A stretch of DNA of 40,020 nt from an uncultured Aquimarina sp. (GTDB lineage: Bacteria; Bacteroidota; Bacteroidia; Flavobacteriales; Flavobacteriaceae): the NCBI GenBank assembly GCA_947498455.1, contig CANMKK010000037.1, positions 1-40,020 on the forward strand, given 5' to 3'. Shown here in pieces: positions 36,525 to 40,020 of the stretch (position 1 is the first letter of the stretch; each line of letters opens with the position of its first letter). The translations under genes were made by a program, and so were the position numbers. A model generated the notes under the pieces. The model was given only the letters and a program-made list of their open reading frames with translations. It made no database searches and had not been told where the DNA came from.

Positions 36525-37262
36525 ATGAAGAAAAATAAAATTCAGGAAAATTTAATAGAAATAGAAGAAGCGGGGAAGAAAGATTTTTTATCACTTCCAA
36601 CTTCCGAATTATTGGATGCTTTCGGAAAAGGTAGTCATATTCCTGGCTCTGGAAGTGCTGCCGCTTTATCTGGATTAATAGCTGTTGAACTAATGAAAAC
36701 AGTTATAAGTTTAACAATAGATAGAGAAAATTACAAAGAATTAAAAACTTCTTTTGAGTATATGTTAGACGATCTAAATAATAGACATAAACCTAAATAC
36801 ACAGAATTATTTAATAATGATATACAGATTTTTCATAAGGTGTCATACCATAGACGACTACGTGATTTAGCTGATGAAAATAGTATTGAGAAAGAAGAAA
36901 ATTCTAAAAAAGCACTTGAGAATTTAAGAAAAGCAACTGATATTCCCATTGAGATTTGTAATACATCTTTATTGTTAATGGATTATGCGTTTACCATTTT
37001 TGATAATGGTTTCAAATCTGCTAGAGGTGATTCAGGAGTTGCTATAAGTAATTTGTTGTCATCTGCACAAGGCGCACTATTTGTTGTGTTTTTAAATCTT
37101 AGAACTTTTAAGAAAAGTAAGTGGAAAGAACAAAAAATGAATGAAGCAGTAAATCTTGCTTTAAGGTTTACTAAGATCCAAAAAGAAGCATATCAGAGAG
37201 TAGTTAAGCTATACAATGAAAATTCAGATGATCAACAGTTAACTTTGGATTTCTACAAATAG
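36525..37262 (+). CDS. Cyclodeaminase/cyclohydrolase-family protein (FTCD_C-like, 245 aa)
   Basis: The family is the C-terminal domain of formiminotransferase-cyclodeaminase, an all-helical folate enzyme that also exists alone in bacteria. Seen here: the signature HIPGSGSAAALSGLIAVEL (P40-S44 region; usual form PGGGS), D99 in NNDIQIF, AxDIPIEICNTS (about 138-148) and GDSGVAISNLLSSAQGALFV (about 168-187; usual SDxxVA). Length fits a stand-alone domain. The PGGGS to PGSGS change and an N-terminal extension of about 25 residues are atypical, so folate activity is not certain. It is the first gene of a three-gene cassette, 56 bp before the GNAT-PIN gene, so it may serve that system. No histidine-degradation genes are nearby. 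Confidence 0.8.
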   Translation: MKKNKIQENLIEIEEAGKKDFLSLPTSELLDAFGKGSHIPGSGSAAALSGLIAVELMKTVISLTIDRENYKELKTSFEYMLDDLNNRHKPKYTELFNNDIQIFHKVSYHRRLRDLADENSIEKEENSKKALENLRKATDIPIEICNTSLLLMDYAFTIFDNGFKSARGDSGVAISNLLSSAQGALFVVFLNLRTFKKSKWKEQKMNEAVNLALRFTKIQKEAYQRVVKLYNENSDDQQLTLDFYK

Positions 37263-37318
37263 GATAGTTGAAGATTTAAGAGAAATGAATTAGTTATAAA
37301 TAATATAGAATTAAATAA

Positions 37319-39391
37319 TTGCAATTAAGAATAATTAACAACGTCAAATCTTTAGAATTTACAAAAACTGTTGAATTAGGAGATAGTAATTCTAAAACTC
37401 TTGGTTTTTTGCCATACGTGGCATTTGAAAAATATGCAAAAAAGAACCAGTTAATTGGTGCGTTTGAAGAAAATAATAATGAATTACTTGGTTATTTATT
37501 ATATAGAGTTTCGTTTAATAGGGTTACAATTATTCATTGCTGTATAGACAGAAACCATAGAAATAAAAATGTTGCTCACAAATTAGTTGATTATTTGAAG
37601 TCAAAAACTAAGCAATATGAAGGTATTAGATTAAGTTGTAGAAATGACTACGGAATAGATCATGTTTGGGAAAGCTTTAATTTTGTACCTGTTAGAGAAA
37701 AGGCAGGTAGGGGTAAAAAAGGCCTACCTCTAACTATATGGTGGTATCCGCATTATCAAGCTAATTTGCTGTCGCAGATATCAGATTATGAACTTAATAA
37801 TAAGATTGTAGCTGTAATTGACATGAATGTTTTTCTTGACATTAAAGATGAAAGAGAAGAAGAAAGTTTAGCTCTAAGAAGTGATTGGTTACTAAGTGAA
37901 GCTATTCTGTACGTAACAAGAGAAATTCATGTTGAAATAAATAGGGCTGCAACGGCAAAAATAAAGGAAACTAGTAGAACGCTTTTACGCTATTTTAGAG
38001 AATTGCCTTTCAGAGATGAGCAAGAATTTTTATTATTATTAGAAAAGATCAAAACTAAGTTCTCAAATAAAAATAGAAATGATAAATCGGATCTAAATCA
38101 TTTGGCTTATTCTATTTTAGGAGGTGCGCAGTTTTTTATTACTAGGGATAAGGAAATCATAAAGAATAAAAAGTTCTTCGAACAATATAATTTAAGCATC
38201 TATAGACCAAGTGATTTTATTACCCACCTTGATGAAATTACGCAAGTTTTAAAGTATGAACCGCAAAGGCTAATTGGAACTACTATAAAATCAAAAAGAG
38301 TTACGAGTGAGAATATAAACTATTTTACCAATAAATTTTTAATGCGAAATGAAAGAAAAAGTCATTTTCAAAAAATAATGAGAAAGGCTCTTTCATATCC
38401 AAGTGATTTTGAACTCATAACAACATCTAAAGAAGATGAATTATTAGCTTTTGTTATTTTGGATAGATCTATTAACAATGTTCTTAATATAAGAACATTT
38501 AGATTTTTAAATAGTCGTTTAAAAAATACTTTATCAAAACATCTACTATACAAGATAATTCTTTCTTCGATAAATGAGCAAAAAATGTTTGTTGAGATAT
38601 CTGAAAAATATTTAGATGATGAATTAATTAGTACAATCGAAAGGTCAAGATTTGTTAAAATTGATAACAAATGGCAAAAAATAAATATTGGTAATGTTTT
38701 AGCAGAAAATAATATTCCTAGGTTTATAAGTGAATCAATAAGTAATGAAAAGGTCACACAGAAAATTCTAAAAACAATTACTTCAAAGGTTGATAAAAAT
38801 ATTGAAAACTTTGATTTTTTTAAAAAATATAATTTAGAAAGATATTTATATCCTTTGAAGGTTGAAGATTTAGAAATACCAACATTTGTTGTGCCAATTA
38901 AACCACAATGGGCAGAAATTTTATTTGATGATAAATCTACTCAAAAACTTGCATTATTTGAACCTGATTACCAGGTGCTATTAAATAGAGAAAATGTATA
39001 TTATCGTTCGGCTATGCCGAAAATCATTGAATCGCCTTCAAGGGTTTTATGGTACATAAGTGAGAATAAGCAAACCAAAGAGAAAGGAAGAATTGCCGCT
39101 GTATCATATGTTGATGAAATCTTTATAGATGATCCCAAAAAATTATTCAAACAGTTTGAACATCTAGGTGTGTATAAATGGAATCAAATATCAGATACTG
39201 TAGGGACTAAAAGTAAAATTATGGCTTTTATTTTTTCGGATACAGAATTGTTCAGGAATTTTATTCCTTTGATAAAATTAGATGAGTTATTTAAAAGGAT
39301 GGAAAATAAAAAATTTATGGTAGTCACACCTGTAAAAGTGAAAACTGAAACGTATATTGCATTATACAAAATGGGCATGGGGATCATTTAA
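37319..39391 (+). CDS. Multidomain GNAT-PIN-GNAT-like-ASCH-like protein (690 aa)
   Basis: Order of domains: a GNAT acetyltransferase fold (about 1-140; ELLGYLLYRV, CIDRNHRNKNVAHKLVDYL as the acetyl-CoA loop); a PIN-type ribonuclease (about 162-305; D168 in VIDMNVFLD, E206 in HVEIN, D258 in DKSDLNHLAY, D277 in FITRDKEI); a second, degenerate GNAT-like region (about 320-460; ELLAFVILDRS); and a PUA/ASCH-like domain (about 518-660; VVPIKPQWAEILFDD, RIAAVSYVDEIF). The acidic residues suggest an active nuclease. Start: TTG at 37319, since a stop codon lies directly upstream and the GNAT fold needs these residues; ATG is absent there. Lies 23 bp before the ASCH gene. Likely an RNA-targeting toxin or defence effector; this is inference. 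Confidence 0.8.
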   Translation: MQLRIINNVKSLEFTKTVELGDSNSKTLGFLPYVAFEKYAKKNQLIGAFEENNNELLGYLLYRVSFNRVTIIHCCIDRNHRNKNVAHKLVDYLKSKTKQYEGIRLSCRNDYGIDHVWESFNFVPVREKAGRGKKGLPLTIWWYPHYQANLLSQISDYELNNKIVAVIDMNVFLDIKDEREEESLALRSDWLLSEAILYVTREIHVEINRAATAKIKETSRTLLRYFRELPFRDEQEFLLLLEKIKTKFSNKNRNDKSDLNHLAYSILGGAQFFITRDKEIIKNKKFFEQYNLSIYRPSDFITHLDEITQVLKYEPQRLIGTTIKSKRVTSENINYFTNKFLMRNERKSHFQKIMRKALSYPSDFELITTSKEDELLAFVILDRSINNVLNIRTFRFLNSRLKNTLSKHLLYKIILSSINEQKMFVEISEKYLDDELISTIERSRFVKIDNKWQKINIGNVLAENNIPRFISESISNEKVTQKILKTITSKVDKNIENFDFFKKYNLERYLYPLKVEDLEIPTFVVPIKPQWAEILFDDKSTQKLALFEPDYQVLLNRENVYYRSAMPKIIESPSRVLWYISENKQTKEKGRIAAVSYVDEIFIDDPKKLFKQFEHLGVYKWNQISDTVGTKSKIMAFIFSDTELFRNFIPLIKLDELFKRMENKKFMVVTPVKVKTETYIALYKMGMGII

Positions 39392-39414
39392 AAAACTTCT
39401 GAAGGTTAATAAAA

Positions 39415-39789
39415 ATGAAGAGAGTATTGTTATCTATAAAACCAGAATATGCAGATAAAATTTTTTCAGGTGAGAAAAAATTTGAGTTTAGAAAAATTGC
39501 ATTTAGGAATAGAGATGTTGATACTGTAGTTGTCTACTGCACAATGCCTGTTGGTAAAATTATAGGAGAATTCACTATTAAGGATATACATAAAGACTCA
39601 CCTGAGGTAATCTGGAAAAGGACTAAGAAATTTTCTGGTATTGATAGGGGGTTTTTTAATAAATATTACAATGGGAGAGATTTGGCTGTTGCAATTGAGG
39701 TAGATAACACATTGTTATATAATGAACCAATTAACCCAAAAGATGAGTTCGAGAATTTTACTGCACCCCAATCATTTATGTATATTTGA
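39415..39789 (+). CDS. ASCH-domain protein (124 aa)
   Basis: It opens with LLSIKPEYADKIFSGEKKFE and FRK, the ASCH signature (IKPEYAxxIxSGxKxxExR). A beta-rich body follows (VVVYCTMPVGKIIGEFTI; DLAVAIEVDN). ASCH domains have a PUA-like RNA-binding fold; the E. coli ASCH protein YqfB hydrolyses N4-acetylcytidine. Length is normal for a stand-alone member. The 690-aa neighbour holds a related segment (PIKPQWAEILFDD), so domain pairing is repeated within the cassette. The gap to that gene is 23 bp, so co-expression is near certain. It could be the partner or antidote of the GNAT-PIN protein. Confidence 0.85.
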   Translation: MKRVLLSIKPEYADKIFSGEKKFEFRKIAFRNRDVDTVVVYCTMPVGKIIGEFTIKDIHKDSPEVIWKRTKKFSGIDRGFFNKYYNGRDLAVAIEVDNTLLYNEPINPKDEFENFTAPQSFMYI

Positions 39790-39962
39790 TATTAGAACAG
39801 GTACTTTCTCAAAATACTACTATGAAGTTAATGTTACAATTATTCTGTAATATATAAGCATTCTGTTATTATATTTAGTGTGTTTTCAAAATAGTCTTTA
39901 TCTATGTTATTTTGTAAACCTAATTTATAAGTTCCATATGAAGGAGACTGTAAATTAAACCT

Positions 39963-40004
39963 TGTCTGAATACTAAAAGATTAATTTTTACATTTATTCA
40001 GACA
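39963..40004 (+). promoter_or_regulatory. Inverted repeat at the start of the last gene, putative operator or translation-control hairpin
   Basis: The arms tgtctgaat (39963-39971) and attcagaca (39996-40004) are perfect and 24 bp apart. The right arm ends on the first base of the ATG. It could bind a dimeric regulator or hide the ribosome site by folding. Confidence 0.45.
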
Positions 40005-40020
40005 TGACACAAGAAGAACA
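40004..40020 (+). CDS. Start of a further gene, cut by the window edge
   Basis: ATG followed by codons for TQEE. Only five codons are present, so no product can be named. It lies 214 bp after the ASCH gene, behind its own inverted repeat, so it may be regulated apart from the cassette. Confidence 0.4.

Noticed and set aside
38368..39387. Minus-strand open frames within the GNAT-PIN gene
   Set aside because: They are antisense to a gene with recognisable domains; the hydrophobic peptides reflect AT-rich antisense sequence.

Overview
The window looks like a low-GC chromosome segment of a marine member of the Flavobacteriaceae (Bacteroidota). The evidence is two type IX secretion (T9SS) type A tails, flavobacterial IPDxNFE-type leucine-rich-repeat (LRR) proteins, a membrane-bound LuxR-type regulator, AT-rich upstream regions without clear Shine-Dalgarno sites, and Bacteroidota-type transposases. 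I would not name a genus.

Left edge (1-866): gene-poor DNA, a 3' fragment of a CAT-anticodon tRNA (594-635) with its terminator, and the C-terminal remnant of a transposase that abuts the first LRR gene.

Centre (867-34437, almost all on the minus strand): a large surface-protein locus. Four giant secreted LRR proteins (1375, 2545, 2221 and 2185 aa) carry 4, 7, 8 and 6 LRR modules. Each ends in the same roughly 214-residue region, which finishes with two dockerin-like calcium loops and the motif NPNxGKGEQF. The 2185-aa protein adds an IPT/TIG domain and a metzincin-type zinc protease in front. Between the LRR genes lie two proteins with T9SS sorting tails and a shared N-terminal beta-rich domain that resembles cohesin (848 aa with seven Ig-like repeats, and 300 aa). 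The locus is built from repeated units: a conserved leader of about 300-500 bp (13496-13949, 25197-25604, 32845-33351), then surface-protein gene(s), then a structured RNA-like element with a terminator (14478-14650, 26030-26190). A LuxR-type membrane regulator (33352-34437) lies upstream of one unit, and a 3' fragment of a paralogue lies upstream of another. A deletion derivative (12656-13231), near-identical gene ends and internal tandem duplications indicate continuing recombination. Working hypothesis: the T9SS-anchored cohesin-like proteins hold LRR-dockerin proteins on the cell surface, under the regulator's control.

Right edge (34438-40020, plus strand): an IS1595-family transposase, a 77-bp palindrome and other mobile-element debris, a tRNA-tail-like site with a terminator and tandem 12-bp repeats, then a tight cassette. 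The cassette encodes a cyclodeaminase-family protein (FTCD_C), a 690-aa GNAT-PIN-GNAT-like-ASCH-like protein, a stand-alone ASCH protein, and the first codons of another gene whose start codon lies in an inverted repeat. It looks like an accessory, possibly RNA-targeting, toxin or defence module.
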